Made by a program: the position numbers and the translations under genes. Of a stretch of DNA of 64,000 nucleotides, positions 37,310 to 49,007 are shown one piece after another. Origin of the DNA: Pilaira anomala (lineage: Eukaryota; Mucoromycota; Mucoromycetes; Mucorales; Mucoraceae); NCBI GenBank assembly GCA_025716855.1, contig JAIXMQ010000016.1:186001-250000 (forward strand), in the 5' to 3' direction. Under the pieces are notes generated by a model. That model ran no database searches, was not told the DNA's origin, and was given only the letters and a program-made list of their open reading frames with translations. Position 1 is the stretch's first letter. Every line of letters begins with the position of its first letter.

Positions 37310-37850
37310 GTGAAATCACGGATGAATTTTTCTTGAACTAGCCGATAAACCACCAAAATACTTTACAGTTTTTTTAAACAAAAAAACATGTAATTTTTTC
37401 TTTTTTTACTTGTAATTTGGACAAAAAAGAAAAAAAGATCATTTTCTATTTGAGATTTATTAGACAAAATGAATTATTTATTTTTTGATAAAATTATTAG
37501 ACTTACCATTGATAACAATATGTGTTATGCGGGTCTTTTTTTTTTCTTGGAACAATCTCTTCTTTGGATAAGGAATGTGGAAAAAGAAGAAAGTGAAAGA
37601 AAAGAACAAAATAAAAAAAAAAGGATTATTTATAATGAAACCCCCCCCCCCCCTGTTTGTCTGGCGTATGAGAAAAAAAACCCCTCTGTTTGTCTGGCGT
37701 ATAAGAAAAAAAACCTGCCTGTATGCCATGTGAAAAAAAAATTGATGTAATGGTGTATTTCATGCAAAAGTTATAAAAAACCTTATTCACGTGACGATGT
37801 GCCTGGTTATACTTTTTATAAATCCGGATAAAAGTCATCCGTGATTTTAC
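37310..37850. mobile_element. 541-bp TA-flanked inverted-repeat element (MITE-like)
   Basis: Left end GTGAAATCACGGATGA and, inverted, right end GTAAAATCACGGATGA (15 of 16 identical) with TA immediately outside both ends (37308-37309 and 37851-37852). A TA duplication and short inverted repeats are typical of Tc1/mariner-type non-autonomous elements. No transposase is encoded. The interior has a C13 run and 2-3 units of a roughly 33-bp repeat (CTGTTTGTCTGGCGTAT) at 37640-37735, and its 37430-37613 part reappears at 63760-64000. Confidence 0.7.
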
Positions 37851-39965
37851 TACACTCTTTTCCCCGACTTCGTTTTTTTATTAGTCGATCTAAAAGATGG
37901 CAAAAACAAGAAAGCGCTTATCAATGTTCATATCTCAAGAATCAAATTATTCAAACGAAATGCTTCCAGAATGATATAAAAAAATAATGATATCTGTTCA
38001 GGCATATAATCCTCAGCTGCAGAGCACCTTTCTTTTCCGGGATTAATCTTTGCCAACTGCTTGGCATATGTATTATACAATATTTCATTTAAAAATAATA
38101 AAAAGCCTTTCGCTTAAAGATTTTATAAGTCTTGAAAATCTTTTATGCCAAGATATCCTTCTTCTTTTTTTTTCTGTTGTCTATTTTTTTTTTTCGTAAA
38201 TTGTACATTTAAAAATGGGGTGATTAAAACTTACTTGAAAAAATATGTAATTTGTATGATATGATAACATAAGCTTCTTAATTATTTATTTACATTTTGT
38301 ATCACATTTCAAGTTAGTTTCCTACTAAATGCAAAAACTGCCTGAAATATGGCTTTAATTATAGTTTGAATTACAAGAAAAAGAACTTTCAGATGAACAT
38401 GACGGTAAACATGGCGAAAGAAGTCGAAAAGTGTGAGTTGGCCAAGGAAAAATGAAAAAGAATAACTAGTAATCCATTGAAATCATTCACTATCTTTTAT
38501 GAAGAGGCTCATCTCTCAGCTTTGTAATTTATTAAACGTCCGTCGCTACAATTAATTATTCAACATGTTTAAATTGATTCATGAAAAGTATCTTTTTAAA
38601 TTTGTACGTTTCATCGTGAAGTATTCAGCAAGAAATTATGATTTATTATAACCAAAACATATTGACAAATGGGTCTTTCTTTCAACTTTTAAAAAAAACA
38701 CAGGTATTTATTTAAAAATTCCCATTCTTCAAATTATGTATTAAAAGTAATATCACGTGATCGATATACAGTAGTGGTAAGTATAATTGCCAACTTAAAA
38801 CTTGCTCCTCTTGTCTCATACAGATTATAAGATAACTAACTCATAACTTATTTAATCGAAAAGTATGGACGGAAACTTGTATCAAAAATCTCAAGTATTA
38901 TGGCCATTCTCAAAAAAAAAGAATGGTAAAAAGATCATCCCCTATAAACACCTCAATAATAGACTACACACACTCCAAATTTAAGCCCTAGAAATCTTTC
39001 ATGTCAAAGTAAAGTCCTTCAATATTAACTACTCTATTATACAATATATTATTTCCAGAAAATTTTAAATTTAGATGGGCAGATACCGCCATACAAATAC
39101 ATATTTTTTATATGTAAAACATATACTTTCTCTAACAGAAACTGTTTTCCTCCTCATATTTTAGTCCCAGAAATCGAAATTTTGGCAAAAAATACCTTCT
39201 TGTCAAAGTATAGTCCCTCTAAATCAGCAATTTTATTGAACAATATGATTTTCAAATACTGCAGAATTTGAAGGTGTATCTTTACATGTATTAATATATA
39301 TATGTTTGTATGTGAAAAATATACTTGTCCTAACAAGAACTGTATATTGCTTTCTCACGATAACTCTTAATTTGTATTATTATTTATATTTTATTTTTAT
39401 ATCCTTCGAAAGAGCATCAAATTTGATATTATAAATCATTCAAAGGCTAAGCTTTAAAACTTTTTTAATGCAAAGATATATCCACATTTTTAATTTTTGA
39501 AAAAATCCAAGGGGGGACCTGCTGATTTTTGCCTAAAAAGACACTTTTCCCTCTTTTTTGGATGATTTGATTGGATAAAAGTTTCTTCCCGCTAAAAAAA
39601 CCGGCAACAATAGAGTTTTTTTTTTTGTTTGTAACTAAGGGAGTAGTCGTGATGAGGGATGAGAAAGACTGTGATTTTTACAAGGAATAGAGTAGGAGGG
39701 GAAAGATGGGAAATTTAAGAAAAGAAAAAGGGAGAGAAAATTATAAAATAAATAAAAGGCTTTGTATTTTACACTTCAAAGTCGGTCTGAAATTGCAACA
39801 ATAGAGTGTTGTGAGGGACTTTTTTTATTCATGAAATCGGAGTAGTAAAACTGACGTTACATTTCGAAAACTCTGAAATTACCAAAATGGAAATGGCCAA
39901 AAGTTGCGTTACAATACTCTCTTTTCTCTTTTCATACCATCAAATACTACCTCCTCTTAATAAAA

Positions 39966-40640
39966 ATGTCTACCCTTTTAACTATTGCCGAGATCTTGAC
40001 GGAGAGATTAATAAACCTCATTGAACAAGAATCAGAAAATGAAGACGATTTATTCACTCTATTAGGTCGCAATCACAGAGCCTATGTCCTGCATGATCGC
40101 CAGAGGTTAGATATTGCCTCCTGGGACGACGATTTGTGTAAGCTCTTGTTTCGCTTTACGTACGCAGAGATATAAAAGAATAACCAAAGCTATGAGACTC
40201 AAGTATCTTTTAGAAGCAACTCATCTCAAAGTTTTACATTGAATCGAGACTATGCTTTAGCTATTATGCTTAGACGTTTAGCATATATATCAAGACTGAT
40301 TGATTTAGAATTGCTTTTTGACATAGCATATGCAATGATTGGAATGGCTTTCAACTCGATGATAGAGCTATTGTATAGCAGATTTGAACAAGGACTTGGG
40401 CTCAATAGAACTCACTTACGTTCCGCTAATCTTGTACGGTTTGCTGATGCTTCTGATAGAAAAGGTAATATAAAAAAGCTTTCGATGCAATTTATGTAAG
40501 ATTAACATCTCTTTGAAAATGTATAGGATCTCCTTACACCGATGTTGTTGGATTTATTGATGATACATTTACGATAACATTCAAGTTAGGATTTACAAAT
40601 AAAGTATTAGTGTGACGGGTTATCTAATTGATACCTATAC
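39966..40640 (+). pseudogene. Decayed PIF/Harbinger-type DDE transposase fragment
   Basis: Readable pieces: an N-terminal part from 39966 (RLDIASWDDDLCKLLFRFTY), then DYALAIMLRRLAYISRLIDL, then SMIELLYSRFEQGLGLNRTH, then after a 50-bp intron-like gap SPYTDVVGFIDDTF. The sequence ...GFIDGT is the first catalytic-Asp region of HARBI1/DDE_Tnp_4 transposases, and the preceding layout (Leu-Ala ... Arg-Leu, then Leu-x-x-Arg-x-FADA) is typical of fungal members. Frame is lost between 40175 and 40239 (TAA plus compensating shifts), and nothing coding for the rest of the catalytic domain can be read after about 40612. Not able to encode an active enzyme. Confidence 0.7.
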
Positions 40641-40717
40641 TAACTGGCGTTATATCATGAAGTGGAAAAAAACAATCTTTTCTGATTTTCAACAATAGTT
40701 TCAGACAAGAAAGTAAT

Positions 40718-42775
40718 GTCAAAATTGTCTAAAGACTCTGCTGAGAGATTAATGCTATACTCAGCAACGGATGGCCTTCGGGAAAGAAAGTTGAGGAAGA
40801 AGGTTAGTTTGAAAAATGTATCTAAAAAAAACAGACGCTAAAACACTTACTGATTTTTAGGTTGAAAGCAAGTGTGGTATCTTACCTGTTTCTTTCAAGA
40901 GATTACTTTTCAATATTACAAGCAACCCATAAATAGAAACTCAACTGATATTATCTTAGTATAAAAGGCTCCAGCAGTTATTTTGTTTCCTCTCTTGTTT
41001 TTTAACTAAACAAAGATCATAAGAGGTCTCATCATATTTTAAGTCTTTCTCTCCTTTTTATTATTATTAATTTATAAGATAATATCTCAGCAAGAAAAGA
41101 AAAAAGCTAGAAAAGACAAAAAAAAGAAATGTACTTTGAATGGTAAGTTTCTTTTATGAACAGCTTCTTGTTACTGATCTAACTAACCACCAATTTTTTC
41201 TAGCTTGTTGGGGAATGGTATAACCGTGGTTCTTCCTCAACAACAACAAGAGGAACTACCAAAAATTGACAACCAGTTGAAAAAGGTTTGTGTTTTATGC
41301 TGTAAAGTTACAAAAAAATTGTTAAAGTCTTTTCCGTTTAGGCAAATAAGCCAAAGGCTTTAAAAAATATTTTCAGACTGGTTGAAAACCACCGAGCTCA
41401 AGTAGAAGAAGAAGAAGCAATCGTTCGTATTTACTTGTACAAAATTTCTGGGCAACGAAAACTTAAAACCTCTCGTTATCCTATATCATTAAGCCATGCT
41501 GCATAAAGTTGCAACAGAAAGCATTTATCAAGCATGGCTAAAATGTGCGGCTGACCTTCAGCCGCAGTATGATTATTTTAATTCCGCAGATTTAGTGATG
41601 AAAAGCAAACAGACGACTAGCACTCTTTACGTAACTACGCTAAACAAGGCTATCTTAACCTCTTTTAAAAAGGAAAAACCTTCAATAACTGATGCCATTG
41701 CTCTCTTTAACGTAAGAATTCATATTCTATTTAGTCGTGGGAATCCAAATCTAATAATAATCTATTTTGTTGTTCTTTTCAGAAACGAAACAACCAGAAC
41801 TCCCTCTTTTACAAAGAATATAACGAATATTGGGCAAGAAGAGATGAAGATGAAAGAGAAGAATCAGGTCGCAGGATCGAAAAACGTGTTTATAGTACGT
41901 TAGAGGATGTAGCTGAAGACCTATTCAGTTCGATAACACAAGCATCTAAGCGTGTACGTATGTGTTCAGATATTTTAAAAATATCTAATCAGTGTACTGA
42001 CTATTTCATCATGTTTTTTTAGACAGGATCACTGGTTTACAGATAATATTTCTTGATGATAACGGTGTTCAGTCTATACTTGAGGAAGAGTTTCTCGAAA
42101 CATTAATCCAACAGACTTCGATCCAGGCTGAACCACTGTCACCTCAAGCTGCTTTAATTCTGTTTGAGCTGAATGGATCAACTGCTCAGTTTGAGCAATT
42201 TCGAAAAATGATCAGTGTTGAGGATGCTTATAGGCACAGCTAAATAAATACGTGATCATTGTAGTTATTATACATATCGGGGTTGGTTTCCATATCAACG
42301 CCGATAAACGAATTGGCTATTGTTTGGTCGAGTTTTCGGGCAGAATAAAACGGAACTGTTCAGAGAAAAAAGCTGGTAGGGACGAAGAGAAAATCGAAAC
42401 TGGTATTGTTAAGTTCATGGATTTCACCAACGCCGATAAAGGTCATTTTATTCGATTTCATGGTAAGGTATATCTCTATGTTAAGTTGAGACTAAACTAA
42501 ACTGCTCCAATTATTTAGATATGAAGTTGTACTTTGAATTGGTCTTTAAGCTTGGTACCATTTGAATTTGGTGTGTACGCGAGACTAAGTCGGTGGTCAA
42601 CTCCAAGTTGTGCAAGAATTTGTTCTACTAATTCGTTTGGAGATCGTTTGATTAGAAGAACCCATGCTACCATCAAGCTGCCAACAACACTCGCTGAGAT
42701 GAAAGACTTTTTTAATCAAACACCATTGCTATTCTCTTGGAAAAAAGTCTCTTATCGATAGTATCAGTTTGTAAG
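40718..42775 (+). pseudogene. Decayed multi-exon gene, family not recognised
   Basis: A series of exon-like open stretches with plausible splice sites: SKDSAERLMLYSATDGLRER (40718), KARKDKKKKCT (41090), VVLPQQQQEELPKIDNQLKK (41217), NIFRLVENHRAQVEEEEAIV (41343), VATESIYQAWLKCAADLQPQ (41496), NSLFYKEYNEYWARRDEDER (41785), SILEEEFLETLIQQTSIQAE (42071), NADKRIGYCLVEFSGRIKRN (42294), and RTHATIKLPTTLAEMKDFFN (42657). Frames change inside exons near 41496, 42030 and 42250, and several stops interrupt. The composition is that of a real protein (charged, helical), but no domain is recognised. It follows the transposase remnant directly and is bounded by repeats, so it may be repeat-borne. It could alternatively be a poorly resolved functional gene with unusual splicing. 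Confidence 0.45.
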
Positions 42776-42924
42776 AGCTAATGTGTTTATTTGTTCTGTA
42801 TGTACAGTAAGTCTTCTATGTTGGCGCATAGCTCAACAAATAATTTGTCTATAGCTAGTATATCTTCAATATGTGTCTCTTCTATCAAATCTAAATAAAC
42901 AACGTGATTTGATACAAAAAAAAA

Positions 42925-44212
42925 TATCGTCCCCTATAAACACCCCAATAATAAACTACACACACTCCAAATTTTAGCCCTAGAAATCTTTCATATCAAG
43001 TAGAGTCCTTCACTATCAACTATTCTATTATACAATATTATATCCAAAAAATTTTAAATTTAGATGGGCAAATATCGCCATACAAAGATATATTTTTTTA
43101 AATGTAAAAATATACTTGCCCTAACAAAAACTGTATATCGTTTTTTCATTATAACCATTAATACTTGTAATTATTTTATTTTGATTTTTACATCATTCGA
43201 AAGAGTAAAAACTTCTATATTTACTGTTAAAAGGCCAAGCGTTAACCCCTTTTTAATGTAAAGATATATCTACCTTTCTGATTTTTGAAAAAATCCATAG
43301 GGGGGGGGGACTAGCAAAATTTTCTAAAAAATGTAATTTTTTTCACAGCTTAAAAAAAAAAAAAATTAGAAATGCAGATATATCTTTGTATTTAAATGGT
43401 TTTAAAGTTTAGATTTTTATTGATGTCTAAGGCAGAATTTGACGCTCTTTTGAATGATGTAAAAATCAAAGTAACATAATTATAAAGTTTAATAGTCATT
43501 GCGAGAAAGCACAGCTTCTATTAGGGCATGTATATTTTTTATATATAAGATAATAAATATAAATGCATAGAAAGCTTAGCTTTTAAAGCCTACAACTTTG
43601 GAATATAACTTTGTCTAACAAAATATGTCTGTATCCTGATTTGGGTTTTTTCCTGTTTTTTGACCTAAAAATTGAGATTTGGGTCCAAATTTCTTTCTTT
43701 TCAAATTAAAGTCTTTTATTTCACCTATTCTATTATACAATATAATATACAATCGATGCATAATTTAAAGGCGCATCTTTCTATTGATTTAGAGTTATTA
43801 TTTTGTATGTAGAAAATATACTTACCTTAGCAAAAACTGTATATTATTTTTTTATAATATCTATAAATATTTGTAACTATTTTACTTTGATTTTTATATC
43901 ATTGAAAAGAACGTAAAATTCTACATATATCGTTAAAAATCCAAGCTTTAAAACCTTTTTAATATAAAGATGTATGGATATTTCTAAATCTTGAAAAAAT
44001 CCATAGGGGGGACTGGCTGATTTTTGCCTAAAAATATACTTTTCTCCCCTTTTCCGATGATTTGATTGGCTCATTTTTTTTCGCTACAACAAAAAAATCG
44101 TGTCTACAATACCTCGTTTTTCTTTATCAAAAAGACTAATTAAGGCCAGTAAACACAGATAGTGTAGCGTAGGGCTTTACTGTTGTAATAGAATGGTAGT
44201 GTCAAACGCTCT
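42925..44212 (+). mobile_element. TIR element family, rearranged right-end copy
   Basis: 42935-43340 matches 38940-39540 (ATAAACACC, ACTACACACACTCCAAATTT, TAGATGGGCA). 43385-43535 carries the subterminal module in inverse orientation and 43815-43985 in direct orientation. The end 44070-44212 (CGCTACAACAAAAAAATCGT, AGTAAACACAGATAG, AATGGTAGTGTCAAACGC) is the inverted counterpart of the left ends at 26930 and 36023. No coding capacity seen. Confidence 0.65.
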
Positions 44213-44484
44213 CTTTAAAAAAAATTTTTCACCATAAATTAAAAGTGAGAGAAGCAGATTTAACTATATCAAGAATTATATTACCTTGGCATATTGACCA
44301 CCAAAAGTTTTAATTCAATTGTATAGTTAGTTAAACTGATATGGCTGCTTTATTTTTGCTTAATAAAAATGGCATGTCCTAAAGGATAAAGAAAATTAAC
44401 AATTATAGTAATGTACATAACTAGTGAATCTTGGGATTATAAAACTTTTGGAGCAAAGCTATTGAATAGTTTCTTATATAGAAT

Positions 44485-44610
44485 TTGACGCTCTTTCGAA
44501 TGGTGTACAAATAAAGTAGATTAATTATAAAGATTAATGATGATTGTGAGAAAGTCAAATTACAATTTTTGTTAGGGCAAGTATATTTTTCATATCTAAA
44601 CTTATAAATC
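44485..44610 (-). repeat. Isolated subterminal module of the TIR family
   Basis: Contains, in inverse orientation, AATTTGACGCTCTTTCGAAT, ATTAATTATAAAGATTAATG and GTTAGGGCAAGTATATTTTT, matching the modules at 27215, 39320, 43105, 43385, 43815 and 51700. No terminal repeat is attached. Confidence 0.6.
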
Positions 44611-45088
44611 CAAATATATGGTAAAATGCGTCTTTAAATTCTGTATCGACTGTATATCATATTGTATATTAAAATGATTGATTTAAGTTGACATTAATTT
44701 GACAAGAAAGAAATTTTCGTCCATATCTCGATTTTTCTTTTCATTTTAGGGGTAAAAAAACGGGGCGTCCACAGGGTTTGTAATGCATCAAGTCTACATA
44801 TATATATACGTTTCTTTATAACGCATAGTATTATCGGGTAAACAGCATCATCTTAACCAAGTAGAAAAAAAAACTGGTAATCTTTAATCATCATATATTT
44901 CTAGTCGAGTTTTCATTATCTGTCAAGAACCTCGTCAAACAATTACTGCTCGCCTTTTTTTTTCTTCTTTACACCATATGGTTGTTTCTGATGATATCTT
45001 GATCCTTCAAGATAATGGTGGTGATAAAAAGTCAGCTGTAGCAGATAATTTTATTTAGAAAGTATGTATGTTGTTCTTCATCAAAACA

Positions 45089-45196
45089 CAAAGAATGATT
45101 TGGCACGTGTTGGTAATGTTGGTATTCTTGTTGTGATGTTCGTCTCATTTACATATCCTCTTGATAAACACAACAGACGCATATTATGCTATGAAT
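45089..45196 (+). pseudogene. Possible remnant of a membrane transporter exon
   Basis: Reads NDLARVGNVGILVVMFVSFT then YPLDKHNRRILCYE before a stop. The pattern Arg-x-Gly-x-x-x-(hydrophobic)-YPL resembles the TM region of Avt-type vacuolar amino-acid transporters (normally ...SYPLQCHPCR). Only this one stretch is readable and the flanks are not coding. The resemblance is weak. Confidence 0.22.
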
Positions 45197-48041
45197 AAAA
45201 AAAGAATACACTTTATAGACCTTCAACTCTTTTTATAGAAACTGAGCTTTTTCATATCCCATATACGTGTTCAATTCATATATCGAATATACATTGAACA
45301 TGCAACAGCTTTTTCAGAAAGTAGTCGTATGTACATAGTGATAAGGGTTGTTATTTTTTATTTTATCTCATGGGTCATACTACAAAATAGATACACTCTT
45401 GGGTTTTAAAAAAAGTATTTTATTTATCTAAAAAAAGTTTATAAAAGAAAAAAAGATACTGTTCAGTTTTCTTTTTTTACAAGAGATTAACAAGGACAAC
45501 CACGCGAAGGTAAGTATCTATCTGTCCTCTTCTACCTTTTTTGTTTTGTTTTTTGGCTCACTGCCCAAAAAAAAAGAAACCAAAAGGAGAGCGAAAAGAA
45601 AAAAAACAAAGAGCCTGTGCCTGCGATAGCGTGATCGTCTGTGGTCTCCCTTGACCTCCGCGCTATTAAGCTCCCCAGCTTCGTATCATATAAACGCAGA
45701 TTAGCCAAAGGAGGCATCACACCTACTACCTAACAGGATTCCTCGGGGTCATAGTCAATACGCAGCCTGTGGTACATCATTTCTAGACTACGCCTATGAA
45801 GCTTTTTTTAGTGAGTAAATATACGATTCTCATGAAAAAAATTCTTTCTCTAAATTTGATTAATATAAACAAAAAGCCATAAGTAATCTCTGTAAAAATG
45901 ACATCAGAAAGATGTGAAAAAAAAAATACTATATCATTTTTTTTTCCTCACAACCATATGCATTAATGCCTATTAATATGAAAAAGATACATACATATAT
46001 GAATGCTTTTTGTATTATATTCGTTAGATGTTTGCAGCTTTACTTGACTCTTTTCTTTTTTTTTCTGGTTTTTATTTACGGTCTAGTTACCTAAAGCGAC
46101 ATCATTGTTTTTTTGTAACAGGAAAAAAGGCAATCATGATTTCGTAAACCACCAATCAAAAAGAATAATCATGCAATTTTTCTTATTAATCAGATTAAGC
46201 TGCATCAACAAAAAACGAATTCATCTAAAATAGACTGTTTAAAGTTGTTAGAATATAAGTAAATTTGAGTTGGTTCATTCAAGAACATATACTTTTTTTT
46301 TTTACGTACCACTTTAAATTTGACGTGCATACATATTTGACGTATAATACTGTGAAAGCATTTGTCTGATTTCAAGTGTTGTAATAAATTGTGGCACATG
46401 TATCTATATATTTATTTTAATAAAATAGAAACTTGACATTAATTCTTACTTTAGCAACGGGATTGTGTTCCGAGTGTTTATATAAAAAAAAAAAACTTGC
46501 TGAATTTGTGAAGTACATATTGTGTAACTAAAAAAACAAAAAGCTACTTGTTGATAAAGCAAGATTTTTTTTTTATGTTAAACATGGTGTGGATTCTTTT
46601 TTTTTTAGATTATATATACATAGACACATTGTTTAATATCAAACGATAATGATACTTTGAAAGATCTTTCTTTTGTGTGTGTTTATAAATAAGATACATG
46701 TATATACATTCTTTTTTTAAAATTAGGTTTGTTTTGTTTCGTATCTTTCCCGAATTAGTTAATTGCGCAATTAAACAAGATGCTTTGATTATTGTCAGGA
46801 AACATAGTCTGGAACCTTCAGTCACAAGTGCCGAATGAATTTAGTATAAATATCAACTATTTTTTACTCTTTAGTTTTACCTCACTATCTATTTTACTAT
46901 TAGCTTATTTTATTTTTTTTTGTGGCGATCTTCTTATGACCAATGACATCAACATTTTTTCGCGTTTACCTTTTCTCTCTTAAACACCTTACAAAAACAT
47001 ACTCGTTTTTAAACAACTTATAACGTATTTAACTTGGTAGAGTAGGTAAGTCTAGCTGATATACAAAGCATCTAAACAGGGATTAACTATTTTCTTTATT
47101 ACACTGGTGATTAAAAAAAAATAGTACGAGTGGAGACCATATATCTTCAACATAAAACTGGCTCATTGGCTCATTAGATTAGGACATAATGCCTACAAGG
47201 AAGTTTATTTAGCTGTGTTTTTTAAACTCTCTTCCCTTTTTTTTTTTTTTTTTCTCAAGCTATGCTTCAGGTTGCTCAAAATATCATTATTTAGGCAGTG
47301 GGACGCCTTAAATATTATTTAAGCAGTGCATAAGCCTGCCAGTCAAAGGGTGGCTTAAACTCTGGTTTAAGATTTTCTCCCGACTGGGTTTCCTTCTGTT
47401 TCTCAAATTACGCAGCTGGATACCAGTGCTAGCAGTTGGTGCACCTGATTATTTTTATTACTACATATTACCGAAGCCCTATGCAATTAGTGACTTATGG
47501 GAGAGTTGCTAGACGGTTGAATACTGAGGTAATCCCATTCCTTTCTCACTTTCACTTTCTTTATTTATAGGTTTGGCGGCATAACTCCATTTAATACTGG
47601 GAATCCAAATACCGAACTGGTGTATGAAATGCTGATCCTCTGAAATAAAGCCACTTCACAGATTTTGCGGCGAATACTGGTAATCTCAAGTCTATATCCT
47701 AAGGAGAAATTATGGTAATAGCCGTTTTAACATGAATTTAAACTAAAAACTATGTACTGACAACCATTTGTAACAGGTCTATGAAAAATGTGTGTCTGAA
47801 AGAATCGTATAACTTAACTCTACCAAAAATCCAAAACTTTAAGGAGCTCCCTGACACGGTCATTCTTATGGCGAAGACAAAGCAAAATATGGTTGATCTA
47901 AATTATAGTCAGTAAAATTAGGCATAGATCTGCAAATAAACTAGATCTGAATTTTTCCAGAGCATGCATGAATTGCTTGGATGTTAATATTGAAATGAAT
48001 AAACACAAACTATTACCTTTACCTTTAAAATATGAGAGTTA
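45197..48041. other. Long non-genic region with one GC-richer block
   Basis: No supported gene. A block at about 45612-45800 is clearly richer in G and C than its surroundings (TGCCTGCGATAGCGTGATCG onward) but encodes no convincing protein and no RNA fold I can name. At 47470-47520 a short frame ends at a GTAATC donor-like site. Otherwise AT-rich sequence. Confidence 0.45.
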
Positions 48042-48325
48042 TTAAATACCACCCACTTAATTTCCTTATATGGGTTTTCTGCCACCTACCACTTTTTCAT
48101 TTTTTTTCCAAATCACTTTTTTTTTTTAGATGTTTTTGACAAAGAAAAAAAAATTCCTAAGCACTTAAAGATTATCAGTTACTCAGAACAAAACTAAAAT
48201 TATCATAATACGATTGTTGGGTGATAGTTACGACTATCAAAGATAATATAGCTTGAGCTAGTTAATAATCTATGATATACCCTGCATGTAACTTCACGTT
48301 GTTTTAATAAGATCTCTATAGGCAA

Positions 48326-48392
<67 letters not shown>

Positions 48393-48993
48393 GTTCATGT
48401 ATATGTATGTGTGAAAAAAGTTTTTTTTAGGAAGATGTCGACTAGTTAGAAAGGGTCTCCAAACCTATTATAAATGGTTGTATTAGATATATTTATAAAA
48501 ACTTTTCACGTATTTGATTTGTCTATAACATACCAATCGCATCTTCTACACGAGCTGGCGTAAACTCAAGCTTTGGTACAAAATGTAAAATCATATATCA
48601 CAAAGATCTTTTAAAATTGGGATCTTTGCGCATTTTTTCACACACAAGTTTCCATAATTTTGAATGTGGTCTTGGCCACAACATTTTGACCGACTTTTTC
48701 ATGTTACCATGATAGAGGTAAATACAATTTTTTTTATTATTAAATTCAATAATGGTACGAAAGCAAATACCTAAGTGCTTAAAAAAAAAGCCAGAAAAAA
48801 AATGGGTTTTGGTTGGAATATTTTACTTAAAAAACAAGAAGTGGGTGCCAGAGATTTTTTTTTAAAAAAAAAGTGAGATCGATTTCACAGGTGGAGAGTT
48901 CCACTTTTTTAAAAACTGGGTGATTTGGAAAAAAAATGAAAAAGTGGTGGGTGACAGAAAACCCATATAAGGAAATTAAGTGGTAGTATTTAA
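48042..48993. mobile_element. 0.94-kb element with about 70-bp inverted repeats and TTAA ends
   Basis: Left end 48046-48116 and right end 48989-48917 (inverted) share ACTTAATTTCCTTATATGGG, TTTTCTG(C/T)CACC(C/T)ACCACTT and TTCATTTTTTTTCCAAATCA, with only a few mismatches and one indel over about 70 bp. TTAA lies directly outside both ends (48042-48045, 48990-48993), the target preference of piggyBac-type transposons. No transposase reading frame is present. The interior holds a T64 homopolymer (48328-48391). It directly abuts the left edge of element copy 2 at 49008. Confidence 0.7.
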
Positions 48994-49007
48994 GTTTTCC
49001 CTTAAAG

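Larger units (their letters stand above)
36023..39614 (+). mobile_element. TIR element family, copy 1 (left end present, right end lost)
   Basis: The left terminus (ACTACTATTGCAATTACGG..., CCCTTACGCTACGTGTTTAC, TCTTTTCGATAAAGAAAAAC) is inverted relative to the ends at about 44212 and 52095. From 36215 onward the sequence is nearly identical to 49008-51999, apart from an unrelated stretch at about 37276-37876 that holds a separate TA-flanked inverted-repeat element. The body carries a broken version of the small gene that is intact in copy 2. The match stops at 39614, where the right terminal repeat should begin; a 12-bp direct repeat (GCAACAATAGAG) at 39604-39615 and 39795-39806 marks a possible insertion point. 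Confidence 0.75.

Noticed and set aside
39154..39336. Similar 60-codon frames at 39154-39336 and 51540-51722
   Set aside because: They match only because both lie in the duplicated element; the frames start and stop arbitrarily in AT-rich subterminal sequence.
45480..45530. Complement of a U1 snRNA 5' end (GGTAAGTAT) near 45510
   Set aside because: The match is just a splice-donor-like word; no Sm site or stem-loops of U1 follow on the other strand.
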